A stretch of DNA of 10,788 nucleotides, taken from a bacterium. Its GTDB lineage: Bacteria; Zhuqueibacterota; Zhuqueibacteria; Thermofontimicrobiales; Thermofontimicrobiaceae. This document shows, piece after piece, positions 1 through 7,209 of this stretch. The notes below the pieces were generated by a model. The model was not told the DNA's origin and did not search any database. It saw nothing but the letters and a program-made list of their open reading frames with translations. The translations under genes were made by a program, and so were the position numbers. The stretch lies in NCBI GenBank assembly GCA_011046315.1, contig DSAU01000501.1:1-10788 (forward strand). Direction: 5' to 3'. Every line of letters starts with the position of its first letter. Within the stretch, counting starts at the first letter, position 1.

Positions 1-80
1 AACTCAGGTAAAGCGATTTGTCATGTATTCGCCGTTCATAAAAACAGCGTTTTGTTTGTGAAACAACGATGAGCTTCTTA

Positions 81-108
81 AATATACACAATTTTAATAA
101 AATGTCAA
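81..108 (-). promoter_or_regulatory. leftward sigma70-type promoter
   Basis: Read on the minus strand, a perfect -35 hexamer TTGACA (103-108) is followed after 16 bp by TATATT (81-86), one mismatch from the -10 consensus. Transcription would begin near position 74 and run off the left edge, so it should serve a gene outside the window. No start codon with a Shine-Dalgarno sequence follows it inside the window. It was identified by consensus match only. Confidence 0.5.
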
Positions 109-234
109 CAAAAAAAATAATTTGTGAAAATTTATGTAATTTGTGGATCAAAATATTATTGCAGTTCTCTGCGCTATAGAATGTGGCGACGCAATCCAAC
201 GTTACAAATATCAACAACCAAACAGCATCAACCC

Positions 235-349
235 CTGAACGGTTACAAATTTCTTTGTGTAACTTCACGGCTTGGCGTTCGCCAGCAAGCGAATCCACCT
301 GTTGGCGTGACCTTCGTGGCAAGCAGGACACACTGAATGGTTACGAATT
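235..349. repeat. imperfect direct repeat pair flanking a hairpin-rich core
   Basis: CTGAACGGTTACAAATT (235-251) recurs as CTGAATGGTTACGAATT (333-349), with 15 of 17 bases identical and 98 bp apart. A shorter relative, AACGTTACAAAT, sits near 198-209. The roughly 80 bp between the two copies is more GC-rich than its surroundings and holds a hairpin at 270-290 and a weaker one at 297-326 (CCTG/CAGG ends). This layout suits an intergenic interspersed element or a decayed small mobile element, but one window cannot show dispersal. Confidence 0.4.
270..290. repeat. stem-loop inside the repeat cluster
   Basis: GCTT (270-273) pairs with AAGC (287-290), and GGC (274-276) pairs with GCC (281-283) around a GTTC loop, leaving AGC (284-286) bulged. 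No T-run follows on either strand, so it does not look like an intrinsic terminator. It may be part of a repeated intergenic element. Confidence 0.35.
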
Positions 350-422
350 ATTTTGATGGTATTGTGAATAAAATTGTTCCATGATGAATCTAACCAATTA
401 AAAATAAATACGGAATTAACCG

Positions 423-428
423 AGGAGA
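423..428 (+). promoter_or_regulatory. ribosome binding site of the DHOD-like gene
   Basis: AGGAGA lies 5 bp upstream of the ATG at 434. This decides the start: the same frame is open further upstream, to a TTG at 374, but no Shine-Dalgarno sequence precedes that codon. The protein from 434 also begins with the strand that normally opens this family. Confidence 0.75.
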
Positions 429-433
429 TAGCG

Positions 434-1432
434 ATGGTAGAGTTGAAAACCAATTATCTGGGACTTGAACTGAAGAATCCGATCATTGCCGGTGCTTCTG
501 ATTTGACAGCTAACATGGAGTCGATCAAACAAATCGAACAAGCGGGGGCTGCTGCGCTGGTGATTAAATCCTTGTTTGAAGAACAAATCCAATTGGAAGC
601 GTACCGCTTTGAACAGCAGATGGCGGTTTATGATGAAATTCATGCAGAGATGATAAGCATATTTCCCCGGCTTGAGCATGCCGGTTCCAAAGAGCATCTC
701 AATTGGGTGAAAAAAGCGAAAGATGCTGTCAATATTCCAGTCATCGCCAGCTTAAATGCGGTAAACCCGGAGACCTGGATCGAATATGCAATCCAATTGG
801 CTGAGACTGGGGTCGATGCGCTGGAATTGAATTTTTACGCTACGCCGACAAACATGAAAAAAAGCGCGGCAGAAATTGAGCAAGAACATGTTGACATTTT
901 AAAGTTGATTAAAAATAGTGTCAAAATCCCGGTGAGTGTAAAACTCAGCCCGTTTTATACCAATCCACTCAATTTTATCGAGCAACTGGACACTATCGGT
1001 GTTGACGGATTTGTGTTATTCAACCAGTTTTTCCAGCCCGATATTGACGTAAGCAAAGAAGAAAATATTTTCCCATTCAACTGGAGCACTCAAAAAGAGC
1101 ACCGTCTGCCGTTACGTTTCGTCGGATTATTGTTCGATAAAATAAGAGGTGATATCTGCGCCTCGACAGGCATTTTCAGCGGTTATGATGTCGTTAAAAT
1201 GTTGCTCGCCGGCGCGAATACGGTGCAGGTAGTAAGCGCGCTGTTTCAGAAAAACGTCTCGATCATTTCGACTATGCTCGAGGAAATGGAAAAGTGGATG
1301 GAATCCAAAGGCTACTCATCACTGGAAGATTTTCGAGGAAAGATGAGCGAAAGCCACAACACCGATCCCTGGGTCTATAAGCGCGCCCAGTATGTCAAAC
1401 TGCTGCTACAGGGAAATCCTGTTTCGATGTAG
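434..1432 (+). CDS. dihydroorotate dehydrogenase-like flavoprotein
   Basis: A 332-residue protein starting at the ATG with the good Shine-Dalgarno sequence. The whole chain reads as an FMN-binding TIM barrel of the class 1 dihydroorotate dehydrogenase superfamily. Visible marks are NPIIAGAS near residue 15, the flavin-binding lysine in VIKSLFEE (K45), an N133 in LELNFYATPT, a lysine in SVKLSP (K170), VLFNQFFQPD with N197, and the STGIFSG phosphate-binding loop at 244-250. True class 1 enzymes have N-x-x-C-P-N at the N133 segment, with Cys as the catalytic base. Here that segment reads N-F-Y-A-T-P, with neither Cys nor the Ser of class 2. From memory, this fits the widespread 'dihydroorotate dehydrogenase-like' subfamily, whose substrate is unknown to me. 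It should therefore not be named pyrD. It is probably cytoplasmic. It is a single gene converging on the GWxTD gene, and no pyrimidine gene is nearby. Confidence 0.85.
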   Translation: MVELKTNYLGLELKNPIIAGASDLTANMESIKQIEQAGAAALVIKSLFEEQIQLEAYRFEQQMAVYDEIHAEMISIFPRLEHAGSKEHLNWVKKAKDAVNIPVIASLNAVNPETWIEYAIQLAETGVDALELNFYATPTNMKKSAAEIEQEHVDILKLIKNSVKIPVSVKLSPFYTNPLNFIEQLDTIGVDGFVLFNQFFQPDIDVSKEENIFPFNWSTQKEHRLPLRFVGLLFDKIRGDICASTGIFSGYDVVKMLLAGANTVQVVSALFQKNVSIISTMLEEMEKWMESKGYSSLEDFRGKMSESHNTDPWVYKRAQYVKLLLQGNPVSM

Positions 1433-1510
1433 TTATTTTAAAAAGGGATTGGATCTGTTGACAATTATCGAAGGTTTTATCCCGCAATAATCAAATAGCA
1501 ACTGTGCCAT

Positions 1511-1536
1511 TTCAGCGAGCAGTAAAAGCTGCTGAA
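1511..1536. other. stem-loop between converging genes
   Basis: In the 210 bp gap between two converging genes, TTCAGC (1511-1516) pairs with GCTGAA (1531-1536), and AGC (1518-1520) with GCT (1528-1530), around a seven-base loop with one bulged G. It could slow transcription from either side, but neither strand has the U-run of an intrinsic terminator. The rest of 1433-1642 shows no gene I can support: a minus-strand frame at 1433-1621 (62 codons from TTG) lacks a ribosome binding site. Confidence 0.3.
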
Positions 1537-1642
1537 CTGACTGTGCATTCTCTCTGCTGATGATTTTGCAATATTGTTCAAACGAGACTTGATCAGTAAT
1601 TTGCCAGACTGCGCATTGCAATACAAAATGATGAAAATGGTC

Positions 1643-3070
1643 TTAATTGGGACGTATCCATCGTTCCCATTCCGCGTCATTCAATTCACCGCGGGCTGTC
1701 GAGTGCACCAGTTCATATCTGCCGAAATCACGTTTGTCCACAAAAACAAACATCACCCCGCCTTGGATTGAAAAATACTTCCAGATGATGTGAGGTTTGT
1801 TCTCGGCGCTGTAGGGAAATCGTTCAATTTCATCCGGCACGCCGTAAAGCAGTAATACCCGCCCGCGGTCAGTTTTCCAGCCCTTCTTAAATCCTTTGAA
1901 CTGCTCGTTTGCAGTTCGCACTAAACTGAGATAGTGTTGGCGAAATTCATTTTCCGGCGTCTGCGGTGTCTCATCCCTTTTTTTCCAAAATTCAATTAAA
2001 AAAGCACGTTTCCCGATCGAATCCAAAGTTTTAAAAATTTTCTTCTCTTCGGAGCTGGCGATGTAGGATGCAGCGTCAAATTCATCTTCTACGTCGTCTA
2101 TTGACATTTCATCGTAAATCCGTTGGTACGCCGCTTCAATCTTTTGTCGCATCAGTTCATTGCTTACGCTGTCCGAAACTGCCAGATCACCCTCGCGATA
2201 GACATAAAATTTCTTTCTTTTAGAAACAGTCGCGTCATTAAAAAGGTCATGAGCGCTCAATTCTAAAAAATATGTACCGGAGCGAAAGGAAATAATGTTC
2301 ACCCCGCTGACCTCAACAGCGCTGTTTCCCGGTTTGAGACGCATCTTTTCAGGAAATTCCCGTACCACCTGCCCATCACTGCCGAGCACTTTAAATTGAA
2401 CCATATATTTGGTGGTGTCCGGCTCGTCGGCTTTTTTAAGATTATAAATTTCCGCGTAAAACATCAACATCGGCAGACCCGTGCCGTAGAATCTTTCCGA
2501 ATTCGGGATGACCATGTATCCGTTTTTGAAAAATCGATTTGGTTCGTTGCTGCGACTGATCTGGCTTGCCAGTTGGATGTCGCTCAGTTCAATGCGATCG
2601 GCAGTAAATGGTTCAACCTCGAGTTCTGATTGATATTGGCGGCTGTACTGGGAATTGATATCTTGTAGCTCGACTTTGAGCATGTAATCGCCAGGTTTCA
2701 CTGCAAAATACCCGACACCATAAAGCCGCTGCCCGGATGTGATTTGAGACAGACTGTCGATTATGTCGACATTTTTCCAGGGAGTTTGCGCCAGTAACGA
2801 GTCATTTTTACGGATTTCCGCGGTAAAGACAAACTCTGCTTTCCATTTTTCTCCATCTTGTACAAATTGCAGCGCATCACGAAGGATCGAATAGTAAATC
2901 TCAATTAGAACGAACTGCTCCTGAGATCGGAAAAAAGCATAATCATAGCTAAAGCTAAAGTTTTCCTCCGTAAAAACCGGAGGGTGCTCATCCTGAGCTG
3001 CTGTAAAACTTGTACAAATGAAAAATGAACACACGGCGAGAAAAATGATTGTTGGTTTATTTAACGACAT
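1643..3070 (-). CDS. secreted GWxTD-domain protein
   Basis: A 475-residue protein. Residues 1-25 form a classical signal peptide: K5, then a hydrophobic stretch from I8 to F22, with likely cleavage after TAA25 before QDE. It is therefore exported to the periplasm or cell surface; the LAVC at 11-14 is not a good lipobox. The middle part is rich in beta-strand-like segments, consistent with Ig-like folds but not assigned. The C-terminal 80 residues carry the signature GWKTDRG (397-403), then VLLLYGVPDEI and a closing EWERW(I) near the end, which define the GWxTD domain. This domain is common in Bacteroidota, Calditrichota, Acidobacteriota and relatives, and its function is not established. A good ribosome binding site (GGAGAGG, 3075-3081) precedes the ATG. 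The gene follows smc by only 20 bp on the same strand, so the two are probably cotranscribed. No functional link between them is known to me. Confidence 0.85.
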   Translation of the reverse strand: MSLNKPTIIFLAVCSFFICTSFTAAQDEHPPVFTEENFSFSYDYAFFRSQEQFVLIEIYYSILRDALQFVQDGEKWKAEFVFTAEIRKNDSLLAQTPWKNVDIIDSLSQITSGQRLYGVGYFAVKPGDYMLKVELQDINSQYSRQYQSELEVEPFTADRIELSDIQLASQISRSNEPNRFFKNGYMVIPNSERFYGTGLPMLMFYAEIYNLKKADEPDTTKYMVQFKVLGSDGQVVREFPEKMRLKPGNSAVEVSGVNIISFRSGTYFLELSAHDLFNDATVSKRKKFYVYREGDLAVSDSVSNELMRQKIEAAYQRIYDEMSIDDVEDEFDAASYIASSEEKKIFKTLDSIGKRAFLIEFWKKRDETPQTPENEFRQHYLSLVRTANEQFKGFKKGWKTDRGRVLLLYGVPDEIERFPYSAENKPHIIWKYFSIQGGVMFVFVDKRDFGRYELVHSTARGELNDAEWERWIRPN

Positions 3071-3090
3071 TATTCCTCTCCAAAAATACT

Positions 3091-6000
3091 TTATTCTAAT
3101 TTTACGGACACCACTTTGGATACGCCGCTTTCTTCCATGGTAATCCCATAAAGACTATTGGCGGCTTTCATGGTTAATTTATTATGAGTGACCATTAAAA
3201 ATTGAGTGGAATTAGAAAACTGCTTCAGTGTGCTAATGAAACGTTTGACATTGTTATCGTCCAGCGGCGCATCCACCTCATCAAGAATGCACACCGGACT
3301 GGGTTTGACGAGATAGATTCCGAACAGCAACGAGATCGCAGTCAGCGCTTTTTCACCTCCGGAGAGCAGTGATAATGACTCCATCTGCTTTCCCTTGGGA
3401 TTAGCGATAATTTCAATGTCGGCTTCTAATGGATCAGCATCGCCGGTGATAACCAGATCTGCCTGGCCAGTGGGAAAGAAATCCTTGAATACTTTAAGAA
3501 AATTGCGGCGGATTTCCTGAAAAACCACAGTAAATTTTTCCTGAGCGTTTTGGTTAATATGGTCGATGGTATCTTTGAGATTTTGTTCGGCTGTGATTAA
3601 ATCTTCCTGTTGCTTTTCTAAAAAATCGAGTCGCTCTTTCTCTTTTTCATACTCTTTAAGGGCAAGTAAGTTCACGGGTCCCAATCGCTTGATGCGTTCC
3701 TTAATTTTTTCAATTTCAACCTGATCCACCGATACATCATAGTCCGGATCCAATGGAAGACGTTTTAATTCAACATCATATTCTTCAAATATTCGCCGGT
3801 AGAGGTTGTCCGCTTTGATGCGCAGTTCTGATATTCTCAACTCAGCCTTATGCAACTTTTCGGCAATTGCTTCCCGTTGGTCGCGGATAGTTTTTATGTC
3901 CTTTGATTTTGCGTCTATGGCGTCGCGAAGCCCGCGTGACTTTTGAGCAATCTCAGCTACATCTTTATCATGTTTTTCTTTTTCAGTATATTCGATCGCG
4001 AGCAGTTCTCCAAGTTCGTCAATGCGCGATTGCAACTGCTGCTGTTGATTTTCAATTTCAGCGACCTGTTGCTGCTGTTTCTGAATTGTGATTTGGTACT
4101 CTTCGATAAGTTTTTCATTTTGTTCGGAGGCAAGATTGAGATTGCGTTCGGCTCCGGTTATTTCAACGATTTTGATGTTTAGCTGGTTGACTTTTTCCGC
4201 TTGCGAGTTTCGTTCATCTTCCAGTTGTTGGAGTTGTTGCTGCCATTGCTTGATTTCCTGATTGGCAAGCGTTTGCTGTTGGGAAATTTCCGTGACTTCG
4301 GGTTCAACAGATTGGATTTGATCGTGAATTTTAGAAGCCTCTTCGGAAAGGGTTTTAAGCTGATTTTCAATTTGTACATTCACCTGTTTCGATTGTTGGA
4401 GGCGATATTCAACCTGGGAAATCTCGACCTGTTTCTGGGAAATGTCCTGTTGCCTATTTTTTATGTTCTGCGAAACAACAGCGATTTGGTTGAGAATTGC
4501 TGATTTTTTGACTTCATTGGTTTTCAACTGTTCTTGAAGTTGATCCAAATGGTGATACTGTGTTTCCACAGTTTGACCGAGTCTAGTTAATTGATCCTGT
4601 CTGCCGATGAGACTTTCGGAGTCTGTATCTTTTACACCGCCTTTGATACCACCCCAGTTGTAAAAAATTTCCCCGTTTTTAGTGACAATATGAATTCCGG
4701 ATTCGGAGTAAATGTCCCTCAATCGCCGAGCAGTTGAGTCATCTTCAACCACCAGAAATGCACCCAGTAGAATCCTGACCGCAGGCAGGAACTGATCTTC
4801 GCAGCGCACCAGTTGATCCGCCCATCCAATGACGCCATCATTTTTCGGTAGCGGTCGCGCTTCAGAAGATGCGGGAATGCGATCTACCGGCAAAAATGTT
4901 ACTACCCCCTTGCGTCGGTCCTTCAGAGCTGAAATACCGAGGTAGGCATCATCTTCTCTGGTAACCAGAAGGTAGGTTGCTGCATCACCGAGCGCGGCTT
5001 CGATGGCTTTTCGATTTGCTTCATCAACCGAGAGGACATCTGCCAATGTGCCGCGGAGCCCATTATCCGAACCTTGCTCGAGCATCAAATATTGCACACC
5101 CTCCGGATAGTCGGCGTAACTTTCCAGCAGTTCTTTAAGAAATGCAATCCGTTGTTGAACGGATTCGATTTGATTGTTCATTTTTAAAATGGCAGTTTTT
5201 AATTGATCAATCGTTTCACCAAGCTTCTCCGACTCCAATTCCGACACTGTCTGATCTTCTATCAACTGTTCCAACTTGTCTTGTTGCTGTTCCAAATCGT
5301 GGCTTAACCGCTGATGTAGTTTGGTGTCCTGTTCAATTTGAACGAGCTGACGTTCTTTATCCTGTCGGAGACCCTGCTCCCGTTGCTTTAGCTGCGTCAG
5401 CTGATCCTTGAGCCGGTCGACCAGCCGTTGTTTCTCTGAAACTGCTTGCATCAGAGATAGAACCGTCTGTTCGTTTTCACGGACTATTTGTCGCTTCTCG
5501 TTTAATAGTTGATCCAATTGATGTAGTGATTCTTTTTCTTGATCAAATTCGTTTTGCAGACGGGCAATTTCTTCTTTGGTGGTGGTTTTTTGTGCCTGCG
5601 TTTCGAGCAACTGTTTTTTAATTGTGCTTATTCGATGTTTCAGGTTCTGGCTCTCTTCACAAAGGCGGTTTTTGTTTTCAGCGAGCGCTTTCAGCCGTTC
5701 GCGGCTCAGCAATATTTCTTTTTCGCTCTTTTGAATTTTTTGCGTTAGCTCGTTTAACCGGTTTTGCCCATTTCGATATTGATCTTCGTTATCAATTAGC
5801 TGGGTTTGGATGGCTTCCACTTCTGCTTCTTTAAAGGATATTTGTGATGAGATGCTCTCGCGATTTCGGCTGGCTTCTTCGAAATTTTTCGTTAGAGGTC
5901 CCAGTTCTTGGTTAATCTGGCTGAAATGGTGACTGGCAACGCGAATTTCGGCTTGCTGTAAATTTTTAGCCAGGGTCTGATAGCGTTGTGCACGTCGAAC

Positions 6001-6624
6001 CTGGCGATGCAGAGAGTTTACTTTACTGCGCACCTCTCCGATAATATCCGCAATCCGCAGCAGGTCTTGTTCGGTGGCGTCAAGTTTCCGAAAGGTCAAT
6101 TTCCGGCGTTGTTTATATTTGGAAAGCCCAACCGCCTCTTCAAAAATTCGCCGGCGGTCTTCAGGTTTGCCGTTTAATATTTCCTCAACCATCCGCAACT
6201 CGATGATCGAATACGCGTCCGGCGCCAATCCGGTATCCATCAGCAGGTCATTAAGATCTTTTAATCGACAGGGATTGTTGTTGAGCAAATACTGGCTTTC
6301 ACCAGAGCGGAACAAGCGCCGTGTAATCACCACCTCAGAATATTCAACCGGAAGGAGGTGGTTGCTGTTTTGAATGACCAATGAAACTTCAGCCATTCCC
6401 AGCGGCTTGGTGTTTTTAGCGCCATTAAAGATCACGCTTTCCATTTTATCACTGCGCAGTGTGCCGGCTTTTTGTTCACCCAGCACCCAGCGAATGGCGT
6501 CCGCGATGTTGCTTTTACCACAGCCGTTAGGTCCAACAATGGCGGTAATGCCAGGCAGCAGCTTCAATTCCGTTTTCTTGGCGAATGACTTAAAGCCAAA
6601 CAATTTTAGTTTTTCTAAATACAC
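3091..6624 (-). CDS. smc: chromosome segregation protein SMC
   Basis: A 1177-residue protein, the normal length for bacterial SMC. This is the ATPase that, with ScpA and ScpB, compacts and organises newly replicated DNA in the nucleoid. Domains in order: N-terminal ATPase head with MYLEKLKLFGFKSF and Walker A GPNGCGKS (31-38); a conserved PEDRRRIFEEAVG segment near residue 155; a long coiled coil; a hinge at about 508-660 (starting around YPEGVQYLM and ending near GGIKGG); a second, Gln-rich coiled coil; and the C-terminal head with signature LSGGEKALTA near 1085 and Walker B VCILDEVDAPLDD near 1110. All ATPase motifs are intact. The start is GTG (6622-6624), preceded by a weak AAGG about six bases upstream. 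It is supported because the canonical SMC N-terminus begins exactly there. scpA and scpB are not in the window. The gene is the first of a probable two-gene operon with the GWxTD gene. Confidence 0.97.
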   Translation of the reverse strand: MYLEKLKLFGFKSFAKKTELKLLPGITAIVGPNGCGKSNIADAIRWVLGEQKAGTLRSDKMESVIFNGAKNTKPLGMAEVSLVIQNSNHLLPVEYSEVVITRRLFRSGESQYLLNNNPCRLKDLNDLLMDTGLAPDAYSIIELRMVEEILNGKPEDRRRIFEEAVGLSKYKQRRKLTFRKLDATEQDLLRIADIIGEVRSKVNSLHRQVRRAQRYQTLAKNLQQAEIRVASHHFSQINQELGPLTKNFEEASRNRESISSQISFKEAEVEAIQTQLIDNEDQYRNGQNRLNELTQKIQKSEKEILLSRERLKALAENKNRLCEESQNLKHRISTIKKQLLETQAQKTTTKEEIARLQNEFDQEKESLHQLDQLLNEKRQIVRENEQTVLSLMQAVSEKQRLVDRLKDQLTQLKQREQGLRQDKERQLVQIEQDTKLHQRLSHDLEQQQDKLEQLIEDQTVSELESEKLGETIDQLKTAILKMNNQIESVQQRIAFLKELLESYADYPEGVQYLMLEQGSDNGLRGTLADVLSVDEANRKAIEAALGDAATYLLVTREDDAYLGISALKDRRKGVVTFLPVDRIPASSEARPLPKNDGVIGWADQLVRCEDQFLPAVRILLGAFLVVEDDSTARRLRDIYSESGIHIVTKNGEIFYNWGGIKGGVKDTDSESLIGRQDQLTRLGQTVETQYHHLDQLQEQLKTNEVKKSAILNQIAVVSQNIKNRQQDISQKQVEISQVEYRLQQSKQVNVQIENQLKTLSEEASKIHDQIQSVEPEVTEISQQQTLANQEIKQWQQQLQQLEDERNSQAEKVNQLNIKIVEITGAERNLNLASEQNEKLIEEYQITIQKQQQQVAEIENQQQQLQSRIDELGELLAIEYTEKEKHDKDVAEIAQKSRGLRDAIDAKSKDIKTIRDQREAIAEKLHKAELRISELRIKADNLYRRIFEEYDVELKRLPLDPDYDVSVDQVEIEKIKERIKRLGPVNLLALKEYEKEKERLDFLEKQQEDLITAEQNLKDTIDHINQNAQEKFTVVFQEIRRNFLKVFKDFFPTGQADLVITGDADPLEADIEIIANPKGKQMESLSLLSGGEKALTAISLLFGIYLVKPSPVCILDEVDAPLDDNNVKRFISTLKQFSNSTQFLMVTHNKLTMKAANSLYGITMEESGVSKVVSVKLE

Positions 6625-6683
6625 AAAAAGCCTTGAAAAATAATTTGCTGGTCTTCATTCCTTGTTGATTAATAGTATTCTTA

Positions 6684-6712
6684 ATTCTAAGATAATTATC
6701 AGTAAAAGTCAA
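6684..6712 (-). promoter_or_regulatory. smc promoter, sigma70-type
   Basis: On the minus strand, TTGACT (6707-6712) and TAGAAT (6684-6689) are separated by exactly 17 bp, each hexamer one base off consensus. Transcription would begin near 6677, leaving a leader of about 53 nt before the GTG start of smc. This is the best promoter match in the window. An 8-bp palindrome ATCGCGAT (6722-6729) lies just upstream; its role, if any, is unknown. Confidence 0.65.
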
Positions 6713-6760
6713 GATATTTTTATCGCGATTAGTAAAACATAAGTTTTGGGTGGATTACTG

Positions 6761-6913
6761 ATGTCATCGCTTGACATTCTGATCATTCTGTTAAACGTCA
6801 ATTTTCTCAAATTAAGTAGGCAATTGCATCGATTGTCTCAAACAACGCTCTATTATCAATCTGCCTTTCCTCCAGTAGGTGAGCTATTACCGAAAATTTC
6901 AAAAATCACTTGA
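6761..6913 (+). CDS. doubtful small open frame, 50 residues
   Basis: An ATG at 6761 opens a 50-codon frame ending with TGA at 6911-6913. It has a GGGTGG run (6748-6753) seven bases upstream that could act as a weak ribosome binding site. The product would have a hydrophobic start (SSLDILIILLNVNFL) and then a polar stretch. I recognise no family. Its stop overlaps the -35 of the promoter candidate that follows, and an open frame of this length is easily random. It is listed only so that it can be tested. Confidence 0.15.
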   Translation: MSSLDILIILLNVNFLKLSRQLHRLSQTTLYYQSAFPPVGELLPKISKIT

Positions 6914-6939
6914 TATTTTGTAAAATTTTTATATATTAT
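6910..6939 (+). promoter_or_regulatory. rightward promoter candidate for the ATP-grasp operon
   Basis: TTGATA (6910-6915) is followed after 16 bp by TATATT (6932-6937), or after 18 bp by TATTAT (6934-6939); each hexamer is one base off consensus. A start near 6945 would give a leader of about 265 nt before the ATG at 7210, long enough for RNA-based control. The surrounding sequence is very AT-rich, so chance matches are likely. Confidence 0.4.
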
Positions 6940-6949
6940 CTATTGTCAA

Positions 6950-6985
6950 ACATCAAATAATAAAAATAGCCGTCGGCTTTGATGT
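6950..6985 (+). other. two-level hairpin at the predicted transcript start
   Basis: ACATCAA (6950-6956) pairs with TTGATGT (6979-6985). Inside it, AGCC (6968-6971) pairs with GGCT (6975-6978) around a GTC loop, with the unpaired A-rich stretch on the 5' side. If the promoter at 6910-6939 is real, this would be the first structure in the transcript. It could stabilise the 5' end or take part in regulation. There is no strong U-tract, so it is a poor terminator. It matches no riboswitch class I recognise. Confidence 0.35.
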
Positions 6986-7118
6986 GTTTAATTTTATTCT
7001 GTGACTTATTTTTATTTTGTTATATTATTCTTCTATTCGGTTGATTGACGTTATTTAATTCAACAACTTTCATGTTTTAATTTTCACCCGGATCGGTGGC
7101 AGCAACCTTTAAATTAAC

Positions 7119-7132
7119 CCGGTAGCTATCGG
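7119..7132. promoter_or_regulatory. short palindrome upstream of the ATP-grasp gene
   Basis: CCGGTAGCTATCGG is a 14-bp palindrome apart from one G-T position. Its left edge, ACCCGG, also occurs 31 bp earlier (7086-7091), where it runs into ATCGG, about three helical turns away. This could be an operator, but there is no independent support. Confidence 0.2.
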
Positions 7133-7209
7133 ATTGCTCATTTAATCACCAACAATAGCAGTCCGCTAACTAACCAGCAAATTTTTCATATATCTTTTCG
7201 ATTGAACAA

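Larger units (their letters stand above)
1..433. other. non-coding region upstream of the DHOD-like gene
   Basis: No convincing gene lies here. The frames open at the left edge are short or stop early (the plus frame from position 1 ends at 70-72), and none has a ribosome binding site. The stretch contains a leftward promoter (81-108), a poly-A-rich tract (109-120), and a repeat and hairpin cluster between about 196 and 349. I found no convincing rightward promoter for the gene at 434; a TATAGA at 175-180 has no matching -35 element. Confidence 0.6.
6625..7209. other. 585 bp divergent intergenic region
   Basis: This AT-rich stretch separates leftward smc from the rightward ATP-grasp gene. 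It holds the smc promoter (6684-6712), a rightward promoter candidate (6910-6939), a hairpin (6950-6985) and a short palindrome (7119-7132). The only small reading frame worth a mention is at 6761-6913 (50 codons), and it is doubtful. From 6990 to 7085 the sequence is very T-rich with no reading frame of note. Confidence 0.7.

Noticed and set aside
4..39. 11-residue leader peptide on the minus strand downstream of the leftward promoter
   Set aside because: It has no ribosome binding site and no regulatory codon run, and the downstream gene lies outside the window.
286..300. T-arm-like sequence GCGAATCC suggesting a tRNA
   Set aside because: No acceptor stem, D-arm or anticodon arm can be built around it.
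124..336. 70-codon plus-strand frame starting with GTG
   Set aside because: It has no ribosome binding site, runs through the repeat and hairpin cluster, and its product has an implausible composition with no recognisable family.
374..433. Longer start (TTG at 374) for the DHOD-like gene
   Set aside because: No ribosome binding site precedes it. The ATG at 434 has AGGAGA at the right distance, and the family N-terminus begins there.
1511..1536. Bidirectional intrinsic terminator
   Set aside because: The stem is real on paper, but neither strand has a following U-tract, so it is recorded only as a stem-loop.
1433..1621. 62-codon minus-strand frame between the converging genes
   Set aside because: It starts with TTG, has no ribosome binding site, and matches no family I know. 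Its leucine/glutamine run also explains part of the hairpin there.
6771..6801. TTGACA at 6771 as a second rightward promoter
   Set aside because: No acceptable -10 hexamer lies 15-19 bp downstream. The TTGAC/GTCAA pair around it is too far apart and too short to count as an operator.
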